Below, one piece after another: positions 40,934 through 50,455 of a stretch of DNA of 64,000 bases; within the stretch, counting starts at the first letter, position 1; each line of letters begins with the position of its first letter. The stretch spans positions 21,949-85,948 of the forward strand of contig NZ_JAKRRW010000024.1 in the NCBI RefSeq assembly GCF_026191635.1, read 5' to 3'. Under the pieces are notes generated by a model, which ran no database searches, was not told the origin of the DNA, and worked only from the letters and a program-made list of their open reading frames with translations. This DNA is from Photobacterium obscurum (lineage in GTDB: Bacteria > Pseudomonadota > Gammaproteobacteria > Enterobacterales > Vibrionaceae). A program made the translations under genes and the position numbers.

Positions 40934-41530
40934 TTATTTTTTATCGTTTGAGGCCTTTATAATTTCGGCCCTGCGGAAGCAGTCAATACTATGGTCATTT
41001 ACCATGCCGCTGGCCTGCATATGGGCATAGAGGGTGGTTGAACCGAGGAATTTAAATCCTCTTTTTTTCATATCTTTTGCTAACAGGTCTGATTCTGGGG
41101 TAGTGGCGGGATAATCTGACAGGCATTTGATGTGGCTTGTCTTGGGCTTACCAGATACAAAGCCCCAAATGTAGTCAGAAAAGGAGCCAAACTCAGCTTT
41201 CACTTCAAGGAATCGTTGCGCGTTATTGACTGCGGCTTCAATTTTGCGTCGATTACGGACGATGCCCGGATTGTTCATCAATTGCTCTATGGTTGCTTCA
41301 TCGAAAGTGGCAACCACCACTGGGTCAAAACTTGCGAAAGCTTGACGGTAATTTTCTCGCTTTTTTAAAATGGTGTACCAGCTAAGGCCTGCCTGTGCCG
41401 ATTCCAGCACCAGAAATTCAAAGATTTTATTATCGTCATAGAGTGGTACTCCCCACTCAAGATCATGGTAGGCAACATAATCCGGCTTGCTAGTATCAAG
41501 CCACGGGCAGCGTGTAAGTTCCTCTGACAT
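40934..41530 (-). CDS. tag: DNA-3-methyladenine glycosylase I
   Basis: 198 residues matching Tag: RCPWLDTSKPDYVAYHDLEWGVPLYDD at the N-terminus, FEFLVLESAQAGLSWYTILKKRENYRQAF, and the C-terminal zinc region around MQASGMVNDHSIDCFRR. It excises 3-methyladenine from alkylated DNA. AAGGA ribosome binding site. Monocistronic, downstream of dhaM on the same strand. Confidence 0.95.
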   Translation of the reverse strand: MSEELTRCPWLDTSKPDYVAYHDLEWGVPLYDDNKIFEFLVLESAQAGLSWYTILKKRENYRQAFASFDPVVVATFDEATIEQLMNNPGIVRNRRKIEAAVNNAQRFLEVKAEFGSFSDYIWGFVSGKPKTSHIKCLSDYPATTPESDLLAKDMKKRGFKFLGSTTLYAHMQASGMVNDHSIDCFRRAEIIKASNDKK

Positions 41531-41631
41531 TGTCTTTCCTTGAGTTCGAATGGTTATTCCCTGCCGGTATTATTTTTGATTTAACCTTAAAACTCAAGGA
41601 GAGAGGGAGGTATGTCATTAATACTGCACGG

Positions 41632-42411
41632 TTACTGTTTCGACGTTATTGTCTTGCCTTCGTCTTTTGCTATTGCTTCTATAGCGTTAATGACTTGTTC
41701 GGCATCGCGCCCATATGCCGTGAATGTGAGTGTATCGCCATGTTGGGCTCCCAGTTGCATGATGTTGTTGATACTTTTAGCGTTGACTTTTTTGCCGGTT
41801 TTGGTCACCCATATTTGGGCATCAAAAGGATTAAGCGCGGCCACAATGACAGCAGATGGTCGAACATGAAGGCCATGGGGATTATCGATTGTCCAGGAGA
41901 AAGTCAGTGATTGCTCGGGTGCCTTGTTATGAGCGGTTTGGTGATCTTGTTGGTTAATAGTCATCGTATTGAGGTCTGTATGCTGGGGGAGGGCTGATGG
42001 TTGTTGCTCCATGGCCCGATATTTCGCTGTCAGTGCGGTGTGGGCCTCCTGCGATACGTCTGGTAATGACATGCCTGCCGCCGCTGAAACGCTGGCGGCG
42101 ATAGCACCTTCAATCAAGGGGGCGGCACAGATTTGCACTGCTTTGGCCGTCTTAGGGGGAAGCAGCTCACGAGCCATTTCTGCACAGAGAATTGCGCTCC
42201 CCATATCAACCAATACCAGTACCCCCTCGGGAGAATAGACCTGTTCAATGGCTTCTTTCACCGCGATTGTATCAGTTCCGATTGGATTTTCCGGATCATC
42301 AATACCGGCGGCGATAGCCATCTCAACGTTGCCATGTGTCATTTGCGCAGCAAGCTCAAGAATACCTTCAGCTAGTTGCTGGCTGTGAGAAACAATAACA
42401 AGACTGACCAT
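41632..42411 (-). CDS. dhaM: Dihydroxyacetone kinase phosphotransfer subunit with HPr domain
   Basis: 259 residues: an EIIA-man-like domain (VSLVIVSHSQQLAEGILELAAQM, with His9 as probable phospho-acceptor) and a C-terminal HPr domain (NPHGLHVRPSAVIVAAL). The enterobacterial DhaM has an extra EI-like domain that is absent here, so phosphate must come from general PTS enzyme I. Last gene of the dha operon. Confidence 0.88.
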   Translation of the reverse strand: MVSLVIVSHSQQLAEGILELAAQMTHGNVEMAIAAGIDDPENPIGTDTIAVKEAIEQVYSPEGVLVLVDMGSAILCAEMARELLPPKTAKAVQICAAPLIEGAIAASVSAAAGMSLPDVSQEAHTALTAKYRAMEQQPSALPQHTDLNTMTINQQDHQTAHNKAPEQSLTFSWTIDNPHGLHVRPSAVIVAALNPFDAQIWVTKTGKKVNAKSINNIMQLGAQHGDTLTFTAYGRDAEQVINAIEAIAKDEGKTITSKQ

Positions 42412-42437
42412 GCTGTATACTCAAGTCACTTCAAGGT

Positions 42438-42893
42438 TCAGGACGTAGATTTACGGTATCTCTTAACAAAAGCGGCTTTGCTGCCACAATGAAAATCGTG
42501 GTAAGGCGTATAGTCAGAGAAATGCCCATTGCTATCAGGGAGGTACCCTTTTTGTATGTAATCTCCAATGAGGTTTCGTAAAATTTGGTAATACTCAGTA
42601 TCGCCATTGCAGTATTTCTTCATTTGCTCAAGATAAGAGGTATAGCTGGTGCTATTGAGCGAGCGGAGGATAAAGGCAACCGCTTGTGGCTCCGCCTTAA
42701 ATTCAAAGGACTCCAGCAGTTTGAGCAGCGTCTCGGCCAAGTTTTTGTGACGGCTGTAAAGAAGGCACTCTTTGGCCTGCAATTCTTTTGCGACGGTATT
42801 GATGTTCTCGGAAAAGCTGACCACATACAGATCTTTGGGATGGTCGCTGACAGCGAATGGTGACTTGATGTGGTGGAGAAACAGTTTATCCAT
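42438..42893 (-). CDS. Uncharacterised protein in the dha operon
   Basis: 151 residues, no signal peptide or membrane helix, mixed charge (HNLAETLLKLLESFEFKAEPQAVAFILRSLNSTSY...CNGDTEYYQILRNLIGDYIQKGYLP). I do not recognise the family. GAGGAT ribosome binding site and tight placement between dhaL and dhaM (26-bp gap to dhaM) make it a real operon member, possibly regulatory. Confidence 0.65.
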   Translation of the reverse strand: MDKLFLHHIKSPFAVSDHPKDLYVVSFSENINTVAKELQAKECLLYSRHKNLAETLLKLLESFEFKAEPQAVAFILRSLNSTSYTSYLEQMKKYCNGDTEYYQILRNLIGDYIQKGYLPDSNGHFSDYTPYHDFHCGSKAAFVKRYRKSTS

Positions 42894-42993
42894 TGGAAAT
42901 ATCCTCAGTCATAAACGTTGGTGCCTTAGTTGGTCTGCAGCATATTTGAGTCCAAGATGGCATTATTTTCTTGTTATTTCTTTGTTTATTTTG

Positions 42994-43623
42994 TCAGGGG
43001 ATGGCGGCCTTGCAAAGTGCCTCGAACAGGAAATACGATGATGTGGCGCCGGGGTCCTGATGTCCGATCGAGCGCTCGCCGAGGTAACTTGCACGCCCTT
43101 TACGAGCTTGCATGTCGATAGTTTTTTTCATTCCTTGTTCGCCGGCCTGTAAGGCTTCTCCAAGAGCTTCAAGTAGTGGCTTGTCCTGATTGCTATTTAA
43201 GCTATCTAGAATAGCCAGCCAGGTATCTACCATGGTCTTATCGTTAGCCTCGGCCTTTCCTCGTTGTTGTACTCCGTCTAGGCCATCTTGTAGCATGGTT
43301 GCCAATTCGGCTAAGTCCAGCTCATCTTTTGCAGTGGCACTGGCCGCTGAACGGATGAAAAAGGTGCCATAGAGTGGGCCGCTGGCCCCCCCAATACTTG
43401 AAAGCAGGGCCATTCCGGTTGACTTCATAATGGTGCCGATATCTTTATCGATAAAGTCCGGGAGCTTTTCTCTTACTTTATGAAAACCACGGTTCATATT
43501 GATACCATGATCCGCATCGCCGATTTGCCGATCCAGCTCAGTAAGGTAATCCTTCTCGGCTTCGAATTTATCGGCTGCAATTTCTAGCCATTGAACAAGT
43601 TGTTGTTTAGATACCGAGTTCAT
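42994..43623 (-). CDS. dhaL: Dihydroxyacetone kinase ADP-binding subunit
   Basis: 209 residues from ATG 43623 with GGAGG eight bases upstream; a longer frame to 43761 overlaps dhaK and is unlikely. DhaL motifs are clear: LTELDRQIGDADHGINMNRGF (Mg-ADP ligands) and SYLGERSIGHQDPGATSS. It transfers phosphate from DhaM to DHA bound by DhaK. Confidence 0.93.
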   Translation of the reverse strand: MNSVSKQQLVQWLEIAADKFEAEKDYLTELDRQIGDADHGINMNRGFHKVREKLPDFIDKDIGTIMKSTGMALLSSIGGASGPLYGTFFIRSAASATAKDELDLAELATMLQDGLDGVQQRGKAEANDKTMVDTWLAILDSLNSNQDKPLLEALGEALQAGEQGMKKTIDMQARKGRASYLGERSIGHQDPGATSSYFLFEALCKAAIP

Positions 43624-43669
43624 CCGGGGAGCCTCCGTGGCGGGCAAAAAGTGACTCAGTTCAATAGTT

Positions 43670-44737
43670 CTAGCAACCCCAGCGCAGGGCTGGGGTGTTA
43701 ACGGGTTTGTCCCATAAAGCCAGCATTTCGTCATCAATGTTGAGCAGGGAAACCGAGACACCTTGCATGTCTAGCGAAGTGCAGTAGGCACCGATCAGGT
43801 TTCGCTCGATACTGATCCCCTGTTTTTCAAGAATCTCCGCAACTTGGCGGTAAACGCAGTAGAGCTCAGACAGGGGAGTTCCGCCGAGGCTATTAATTAA
43901 GACAATGACATTGTCACCCTGCATCAGCGGTGCTGTTGTCCAGCTTTCATCGCGCCATTCACCCTTATCACTTTCCCAGCGACGGACAGTCCGTTGGTAA
44001 CTGCTGTTGTCCAGTAACCGCTCCATCATTTCGGTCGTTGTCGTGTCGCTGTCGGTAAAGGAGGCACGTTTGATACCGGGCTCGCCATGAATACCGATAC
44101 CGAACTCGATCTCGTTATCTGCCAACTCGAACCCCGGTTTACCTGCAGCCGGAACAGTACAGGCCGATAATGCTACCCCGATTGAACGCGCCCGGTTGGT
44201 AATCCGCTTCGCCAATTCGCTGCACTGCTCCAGGCTATACCCTGCCTCTGTTGCTGCGCCCAGAATTTTTTCTGCTAATACAGTGCCAGCAACGCCGCGA
44301 CGCCCGGCTGTATAGAGGCTGTCCTTAACTGCAACATCGTCGTCAATCAGTGCTGCCTGAACGTTTATTCCATCACCATGCAGCAGTTCGACGGCGGTTT
44401 CGAAGTTCATCACATCACCGGTATAGTTCTTGACCAGAAAAAGTACGCCCTTACCGCAGTTGACCTGTTGGGCGCACTCATACATTTGATCTGGGGTGGG
44501 AGAAGTAAAGATCTCACCCGGGCAAGCGGCATCCAGCATACCGTAGCCAACAAAACCACCATGCATAGGCTCATGACCACTTCCGCCCCCGGAGATTAGG
44601 GCGACTTTTGGAATGTTTTGCGATCGCCTGGCAATATAGAAAGGGTCTAGGCTCACTGTCAGTTCGGGGTGTGCCCTGGCAAATCCCGCCAGTTGCTCTT
44701 TGACGACGTTATCAACATGGTTGATCATTTTTTTCAT
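43670..44737 (-). CDS. dhaK: Dihydroxyacetone kinase substrate-binding subunit
   Basis: 355 residues from ATG 44737 (AAGG eight bases upstream). Motifs: ISGGGSGHEPMHGGFVGYGMLDAACPG, FLVKNYTGDVMNFE, and GIGIHGEPGIKR with the His that covalently binds dihydroxyacetone. It ends 46 bp before dhaL. The order dhaK-dhaL-x-dhaM gives PEP-dependent phosphorylation of dihydroxyacetone to DHAP. Confidence 0.94.
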   Translation of the reverse strand: MKKMINHVDNVVKEQLAGFARAHPELTVSLDPFYIARRSQNIPKVALISGGGSGHEPMHGGFVGYGMLDAACPGEIFTSPTPDQMYECAQQVNCGKGVLFLVKNYTGDVMNFETAVELLHGDGINVQAALIDDDVAVKDSLYTAGRRGVAGTVLAEKILGAATEAGYSLEQCSELAKRITNRARSIGVALSACTVPAAGKPGFELADNEIEFGIGIHGEPGIKRASFTDSDTTTTEMMERLLDNSSYQRTVRRWESDKGEWRDESWTTAPLMQGDNVIVLINSLGGTPLSELYCVYRQVAEILEKQGISIERNLIGAYCTSLDMQGVSVSLLNIDDEMLALWDKPVNTPALRWGC

Positions 44738-44819
44738 GCCGTTAGCCTTATCTGTCTGGACGCCTGTCTGTTTATGGTAGTCGACACAGGCCAAATTGCT
44801 GTCTCAGCCCGAAGGAGGA

Positions 44820-45992
44820 CTAGACTAGCTCTTTAGCGGCTTGTGATTGTCGTGTACCTGCGTTAGTCGAAACTGATAGAGGATCGGCGATAATAAATTT
44901 GTTTTTCCCTGCGGCTTTTGCGGCATACATTGCATTATCTGCCATTTTTTTAAGGGTGGGGATATCGGCACTGTGGTCAGGGTAGAGGGCAATGCCGACA
45001 CTGCAGCCGATTTGGAAAGTGTGCTTATCGATGGTTATAGGTTGGGAAACCGCGTTAAGTAATTTCTGAGAAGTGGCAGCAATTGCACTGGGATCTTTTA
45101 TATCTTCGAGAATAATAACAAACTCATCGCCGCCAATTCGGCAAACGGTATCTGTTTGTCGCAGGGTATTCACCAAGCGGTTAGCCGTCGTGATCAGGCA
45201 GTGATCCCCGATATCGTGCCCCAAAGAATCATTTACTTTTTTGAAATCATCGAGATCCAAAAAAAGCAGTGCAAATGAAGATTTATACCTTGTACAGCGC
45301 TGGCAGCAATATTCTAGGCGCTCTTGAAATCGACGTACCGAATAAAGCCCCGTGAGTTGATCGCTATTTGCTAATAGCTCAAGCTGATCACGTTGCTTTT
45401 TTACTTCTGTTAGTAATTTTTCCACTATATTTCGATAGCTTAAAATCGTGCTGCAAGTAATGAAAAAAAAGAATCCCATACAAAAGATATAAAATGTCCA
45501 GTGACGGGCGTTGGTTATCAAGGACTCGGCGCTGACGGGTAAATGCAGTTGGCCAACGGTGAAACCATATCCGACGTAGGCCATAAAGACCATGGATAGG
45601 GTCGAGAAGAAAAGCATAACTTGTTTGGGATACAAAAGTGCAATGATGACAGAGGCAACGGGAAGGAAAAAAATACCGGCGGCAAACATGCCAAGGGTCA
45701 GAATGCCGATAATGCCCAAGCATAAATTGACTGTTATCAGGAAAAGGGCTTTCTGGTTAGTAGAATATTTTTGTCGATGAATTGCGACAAGAATATTGAG
45801 GGAAATAATCGTAATTTGTGTCACATCTCGATGCGACCAACCAATATCGAGCGATCTAATTAAAGAAAATATTAGCGACATACTGCTTATAATCGCCCAT
45901 AGGATCAGGATCCTGTCTATGAGTTCATCAATCATAGCACTTTCTTGCGGCAGACTATCATGATCATAGAGTAACGATTTTATTTTGAGCAT
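44820..45992 (-). CDS. Membrane diguanylate cyclase (GGDEF)
   Basis: 390 residues: about six N-terminal membrane helices (to residue 190), a short coiled linker (NIVEKLLTEVKKQRDQLELLANSDQLTGLYSVRRF) and a GGDEF domain with the active-site RIGGDEFVIILED. c-di-GMP synthesis at the inner membrane is expected; an inhibitory I-site RxxD is not obvious. GGAAGG ribosome binding site. No EAL domain. Confidence 0.92.
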   Translation of the reverse strand: MLKIKSLLYDHDSLPQESAMIDELIDRILILWAIISSMSLIFSLIRSLDIGWSHRDVTQITIISLNILVAIHRQKYSTNQKALFLITVNLCLGIIGILTLGMFAAGIFFLPVASVIIALLYPKQVMLFFSTLSMVFMAYVGYGFTVGQLHLPVSAESLITNARHWTFYIFCMGFFFFITCSTILSYRNIVEKLLTEVKKQRDQLELLANSDQLTGLYSVRRFQERLEYCCQRCTRYKSSFALLFLDLDDFKKVNDSLGHDIGDHCLITTANRLVNTLRQTDTVCRIGGDEFVIILEDIKDPSAIAATSQKLLNAVSQPITIDKHTFQIGCSVGIALYPDHSADIPTLKKMADNAMYAAKAAGKNKFIIADPLSVSTNAGTRQSQAAKELV

Positions 45993-46291
45993 ATTGTTTC
46001 CTTCCGTGGATACTTAATTGATAAAGCACACAATACAGTCAAGTTATTCCTATAAATAGTATATATATTTTCTGGTGGTGCGTTGTGTGTGCGGTGTGAT
46101 GAAGTTCATATTGCGCGTGGAAGATTGATATTGTTCTTAATACTATGCCTTGAAGCGGTAGGCTATAAGCAATACGTCTTTATACGGAAATGGTCTTATA
46201 TGCTGCAATAGCGATATGAGGGGTTCGAAGTAGCACTATACTAGTCCTATATATTAAAGAGAGCGCCTGAAGTTAGCTTGAGAGCTTGATT

Positions 46292-46726
46292 ATGTTACGT
46301 GTGAGCAAGTTGACAGACTATGGCTCTGTACTAATGAGCTACATGGCCCGCCACCCCGAACAGATATTCAGTACAGCCTGCTTGGCCCGCGCGGTTTATT
46401 TACCGCCGACGACAGTGAGCAAGCTGCTTAAGATCCTACACAGCAATGGCCTGGTGCTGTCTACTCGCGGTAAAAACGGCGGTTACCGGCTGGCTTTTCC
46501 TGCCCAACAGATCACTCTTGCTCAAATCGTCAATGCTTTGGAAGGTAAGGTTGCCATTACCGAGTGCTCGGTGAAAGAAGGGTTATGCCACATTGAGGAT
46601 CATTGTGAGATCCGTGATAACTGGCGGGGTATCAATCGGGTCATATATGACAGCTTGTCCCAGGTGACCTTGCAGGACATGCTGTCTCAAGAGTCAACCA
46701 CAGAGCCACTGACGATGACAGAGTAA
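46292..46726 (+). CDS. Rrf2-family regulator of the SUF operon
   Basis: 144 residues from ATG 46292. Winged helix (LTDYGSVLMSYMARHPEQIFSTACLARAVYLPPTTVSKLLKIL) and three conserved Cys residues (92, 99, 105) that can hold an Fe-S cluster, as in IscR and the gammaproteobacterial SUF regulator. It is the first gene of the suf operon and probably represses it when Fe-S supply is adequate. Confidence 0.9.
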   Translation: MLRVSKLTDYGSVLMSYMARHPEQIFSTACLARAVYLPPTTVSKLLKILHSNGLVLSTRGKNGGYRLAFPAQQITLAQIVNALEGKVAITECSVKEGLCHIEDHCEIRDNWRGINRVIYDSLSQVTLQDMLSQESTTEPLTMTE

Positions 46727-46764
46727 CAACTAGTCGATAGGTGCTGTAACGAGGAGGGGTCATA

Positions 46765-48219
46765 ATGGCAACTCGAACACAAAACTTAGACCATTTTGTC
46801 AGTGATGAATACCCTCATGGCTTTGTCACCGATCTTGATGAAGACCGCCTCGAGCCAGGGCTGAGTGAAGAGGTAATACGCTGTATCTCGGCCAAAAAAA
46901 AAGAACCGGAATTTATGCTGGAATGGCGTTTGAAGGCCTACCGGCATTGGTTGACGCTGACAGTACCCACCTGGTCAAAGTTGCACTATCCGCCGGTTGA
47001 TTATGACGCCATAATTTATTACGCGGCACCGAGTTCTTCTGCCAATGGGCCGAAAAGTCTTGAAGATGTTGATCCTAAACTGCTTCAGACATACGAAAAA
47101 CTGGGAATTCCTCTCCATGAGCAAGCCCAGCTTGCCGGCGTGAAAGGAGCTGTCGATGCTGTATTCGATAGTGTTTCAGTCGCTACCACGTTTAAGCAGC
47201 AGCTTGCCGATGTCGGGGTGATTTTCTGTTCTTTTTCTGAAGCGGTGCAGAACCATCCTGAGTTAATCCAGAAATATTTAGGTACTGTGGTTCCGTACAC
47301 TGATAATTTTTACGCAGCACTGAATGCTGCTGTATTCAGTGATGGTTCCTTTTGTTATATCCCTAAGGGCGTCCGCTGCCCGATGGAGCTGTCGACGTAT
47401 TTCCGAATCAATGCGGCCAAAACCGGCCAGTTTGAACGCACGCTGATCATTGCCGAGGACGATAGTTACGTCAGTTACCTTGAGGGCTGCACCGCACCGA
47501 TGCGTGATGAGCACCAACTTCATGCCGCGGTGGTAGAGCTGATTGCCTTGGATAGGGCCGAAATCAAATATTCTACGGTGCAAAACTGGTATCCGGGAGA
47601 TAAGGAAGGGAAAGGCGGGATCTATAACTTTGTCACCAAGCGCGGCCTATGCCGTGGTGCGCATTCGAAAATATCCTGGACTCAAGTGGAGACAGGTTCT
47701 GCGATTACCTGGAAATACCCGAGCGTGATTCTGCAGGGTGATCACTCGAGCGGCGAGTTCTACTCGGTCGCCTTAACTAATAATTATCAGCAGGCTGATA
47801 CCGGGACCAAAATGACCCATATCGGCAAGCACACTTCTAGTACGATTATTTCCAAAGGGATCTCGGCCGGCCGGGGGTCAAATGCCTACCGTGGATTGGT
47901 GCATGTGAGCCCTAAAGCCATTAATGCTCGTAATTACAGCCAGTGCGATTCCTTGCTGTTAGGTGATAAGTGCAGTGCCCACACTTTTCCCTATATTGAG
48001 GTCAAGCACCCCTCGGCCAGAGTTGAACATGAGGCTACCACTTCGAAAATCAGTGATGAGCAACTGTTCTACTGTCTGCAACGCGGGATCGCCCCGGAGG
48101 CTGCTGTGTCGATGATTATCAATGGATTTTGTAAAGACGTATTCCGCAAGCTGCCGATGGAGTTTGCGGTTGAGGCCCAGGCGTTGATGGAAGTCAGCCT
48201 TGAAGGCTGTGTCGGTTAA
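46765..48219 (+). CDS. sufB: SUF scaffold subunit B
   Basis: 484 residues, typical SufB: PEFMLEWRLKAYRHW, DNFYAALNAAVFSDGSFCYIPKGVRCPMELSTYFRIN, GCTAP with the conserved Cys, and NYSQCDSLLLGDKCSAHTFPYIEVK. With SufC and SufD it forms the BC2D scaffold that assembles Fe-S clusters. Strong GAGGAGG ribosome binding site. Confidence 0.96.
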   Translation: MATRTQNLDHFVSDEYPHGFVTDLDEDRLEPGLSEEVIRCISAKKKEPEFMLEWRLKAYRHWLTLTVPTWSKLHYPPVDYDAIIYYAAPSSSANGPKSLEDVDPKLLQTYEKLGIPLHEQAQLAGVKGAVDAVFDSVSVATTFKQQLADVGVIFCSFSEAVQNHPELIQKYLGTVVPYTDNFYAALNAAVFSDGSFCYIPKGVRCPMELSTYFRINAAKTGQFERTLIIAEDDSYVSYLEGCTAPMRDEHQLHAAVVELIALDRAEIKYSTVQNWYPGDKEGKGGIYNFVTKRGLCRGAHSKISWTQVETGSAITWKYPSVILQGDHSSGEFYSVALTNNYQQADTGTKMTHIGKHTSSTIISKGISAGRGSNAYRGLVHVSPKAINARNYSQCDSLLLGDKCSAHTFPYIEVKHPSARVEHEATTSKISDEQLFYCLQRGIAPEAAVSMIINGFCKDVFRKLPMEFAVEAQALMEVSLEGCVG

Positions 48220-48245
48220 CCCTTCAATAAATGGAGAGAGTGCGC

Positions 48246-48998
48246 ATGTTGCTGGTTGATGATTTGCATGTCAGTGTCGATGGCAAAGCTATCCTCAAGG
48301 GGCTAAACCTCACAGTTAATCTTGGTGAGGTGCATGCCATTATGGGGCCGAATGGCTCTGGTAAAAGTACACTGGCCAATGCTTTGGCCGGACATGAAAG
48401 TTATACGGTAACAGAAGGTAAAGTGTTATTTGATGGTCGGGATCTGATGGCGCTTTCCGTGGATCAACGTGCTTGCGAAGGGCTGTTTATGGCATTCCAG
48501 TACCCGACAGAAATACCGGGTGTCAGTAATATTCAGTTTCTGAAAACGGCACTTAACAGCAAGCGAAAATACCATCAGCTTGATGAACTTGATGCCGTAG
48601 ATTTTTTGCAACAGGTTAAAGCCAAAGTCGCTCAGGTGGGGATGGAAGAAAGCTTGCTTTATCGTGCGGTTAATGAAGGCTTTTCCGGCGGTGAAAAGAA
48701 ACATAACGAAGTGTTGCAAATGCTGGTGCTAGAGCCGAGGTTGGCGATCCTCGATGAAACAGATTCCGGTTTGGATATAGATGCCCTGAAAATGATCGCT
48801 GAGGGAGTCAATACGTTTCGTGGGCAAGATCGGGCGATCATCTTGGTTACCCACTACCAAAGGCTGCTGAGTTTTATTAAACCGGATTTCGTTCATGTTT
48901 TGATGGATGGAAAAATCGTTCGGACGGCGGGGCCGGAACTGGCACTGGAGCTGGAAGAAAAAGGCTACGGTTCCTGGGTACTAGAAGAACAGGTTTAA
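48246..48998 (+). CDS. sufC: SUF ATPase subunit C
   Basis: About 250 residues from ATG 48246 (GGAGAG upstream). Walker A GPNGSGKST, signature FSGGEKKHNEVLQ, Walker B LAILDETDSGLD, H-loop VTHYQRLL. ABC-type ATPase that drives SufBCD. Confidence 0.96.
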   Translation: MLLVDDLHVSVDGKAILKGLNLTVNLGEVHAIMGPNGSGKSTLANALAGHESYTVTEGKVLFDGRDLMALSVDQRACEGLFMAFQYPTEIPGVSNIQFLKTALNSKRKYHQLDELDAVDFLQQVKAKVAQVGMEESLLYRAVNEGFSGGEKKHNEVLQMLVLEPRLAILDETDSGLDIDALKMIAEGVNTFRGQDRAIILVTHYQRLLSFIKPDFVHVLMDGKIVRTAGPELALELEEKGYGSWVLEEQV

Positions 48999-49057
48999 GC
49001 GCTAGGTTTAGGTTTATAGGTTGGCAACAGGCAAAAAGCAAGATGGAGTGAATGGCG

Positions 49058-50455
49058 ATGAATGCCAGCGAACGTTTCTGTAATGCTTACACTCAACACC
49101 GTGGAACACTCCTTGGACCGTCAGGGACTGAGCATGGTTGGTTAAGGCAGCTTCAGGATAAAGCTCTGGAAAGCTTTACTCGTCAGGGCGTGCCAGGCCC
49201 CGGAGTGGAAAGCTGGAAATACACACGGCTAAACCAGATTGAACAGTGCGATTTTAGTCGTGCCGACTACTGTGCACGGCCTTCCATTCATATCAACCCT
49301 GATGTGCTTCCTGTCTGTTCCGATAGCCTGCGACTGGTATTTATTAACGGTAGCTATGAAGCCGGGCTATCGAGCCTTAGTTACTTGCCTGAAGGTATTG
49401 CTTTATGCAGCTTCTCTGAGGCTCTTTTCAGGCACCAGAAGTGGCTGTCTCCTTTGTTGGGAAAAATAGCTGGCGATGAAGGTCACCCGTTTGCAGCCCT
49501 TAACGCAATGTTGATGGCCGACGGGGTGTTTTTACGGGTAGCGAAGGGAACTCGGCTTCAGACCCCGATCCACTGCCTATTTATTTCCACTGCAATCGAC
49601 AAGCCGATTGTCAGTTCTCCCCGTTTGCTGGTGGAGTTGGGCGAGCAGACCGAAGTGAGTTTGATTGAACATTATTTGGCGAGCGAAAGCTTGGGGGCTA
49701 ATGGGGGGACTGGGAAAGAGCAGAATGATAGTCCTATTTTAGCTAACAGCCTGATTGAGGTGGCACTGGGGCGTGAGGCTCGGATGCAGCATTATAAATT
49801 GCAGTCAGAGTCTTCGATTGTCAGCCATATTAGCGGGTTGCACGTTGAGCAGCAGCGCGGTAGCGCATTTAGCAGCCATAACTTGTCGCTTGGGGCTGGC
49901 TTGTCTAGAAATGACATACATATCAAGTTGGTTGAGGAAGAGGCCGAGTGCCGCTTATACGGAGCTTATTGTATTGGTGGTAAGCAACATGTGGATTTCC
50001 ATACCCAGATTGATCATTACAAACCAAGTTGCACCAGCAGGGAGCTATACAAGGGAGTGATTCAGGATCGCGCGAGGGCGGTGTTTAACGGCATGGTGGT
50101 GGTTCATCCTGATGCCCAGGGTAGCGACGCGCAACTGGTGAACAAAAACCTACTGCTGTCGGCAAAAGCCGAGGTGGATACCAAGCCTGAGCTGCAGATT
50201 TACGCCGATGATGTAAAGTGCGGCCACGGGGCGACCGTGGGACAGTTAGATCCCGCAGCCCTTTTTTATCTGCAGACGCGTTGTATCGCAGCCAAAGATG
50301 CCCAGGCGTTGTTGGTGAATGCTTTTATTACTGAAATTTTGCAGTCAATGGAATCTGCTGCGGTTCGGCAGTTTCTCCAGCCCCCGGTGCTGACTCAGCT
50401 GAATGCCTTGATCGGGAGTACCTCGCCAATGCAGGTTAAGGAACAGAGAGTATGA
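49058..50455 (+). CDS. sufD: SUF scaffold subunit D
   Basis: About 465 residues. SufD hallmarks: PGPGVESWKYTRL near the N-terminus, HPFAALNAMLMADGVFLRV, and the C-terminal beta-helix (RAVFNGMVVVHPDAQGSDAQLVNKNLLLS, YADDVKCGHGATVGQLD). ATG 49058 has better spacing to GGAG than the one at 49052. It overlaps sufS by four bases. Confidence 0.94.
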   Translation: MNASERFCNAYTQHRGTLLGPSGTEHGWLRQLQDKALESFTRQGVPGPGVESWKYTRLNQIEQCDFSRADYCARPSIHINPDVLPVCSDSLRLVFINGSYEAGLSSLSYLPEGIALCSFSEALFRHQKWLSPLLGKIAGDEGHPFAALNAMLMADGVFLRVAKGTRLQTPIHCLFISTAIDKPIVSSPRLLVELGEQTEVSLIEHYLASESLGANGGTGKEQNDSPILANSLIEVALGREARMQHYKLQSESSIVSHISGLHVEQQRGSAFSSHNLSLGAGLSRNDIHIKLVEEEAECRLYGAYCIGGKQHVDFHTQIDHYKPSCTSRELYKGVIQDRARAVFNGMVVVHPDAQGSDAQLVNKNLLLSAKAEVDTKPELQIYADDVKCGHGATVGQLDPAALFYLQTRCIAAKDAQALLVNAFITEILQSMESAAVRQFLQPPVLTQLNALIGSTSPMQVKEQRV

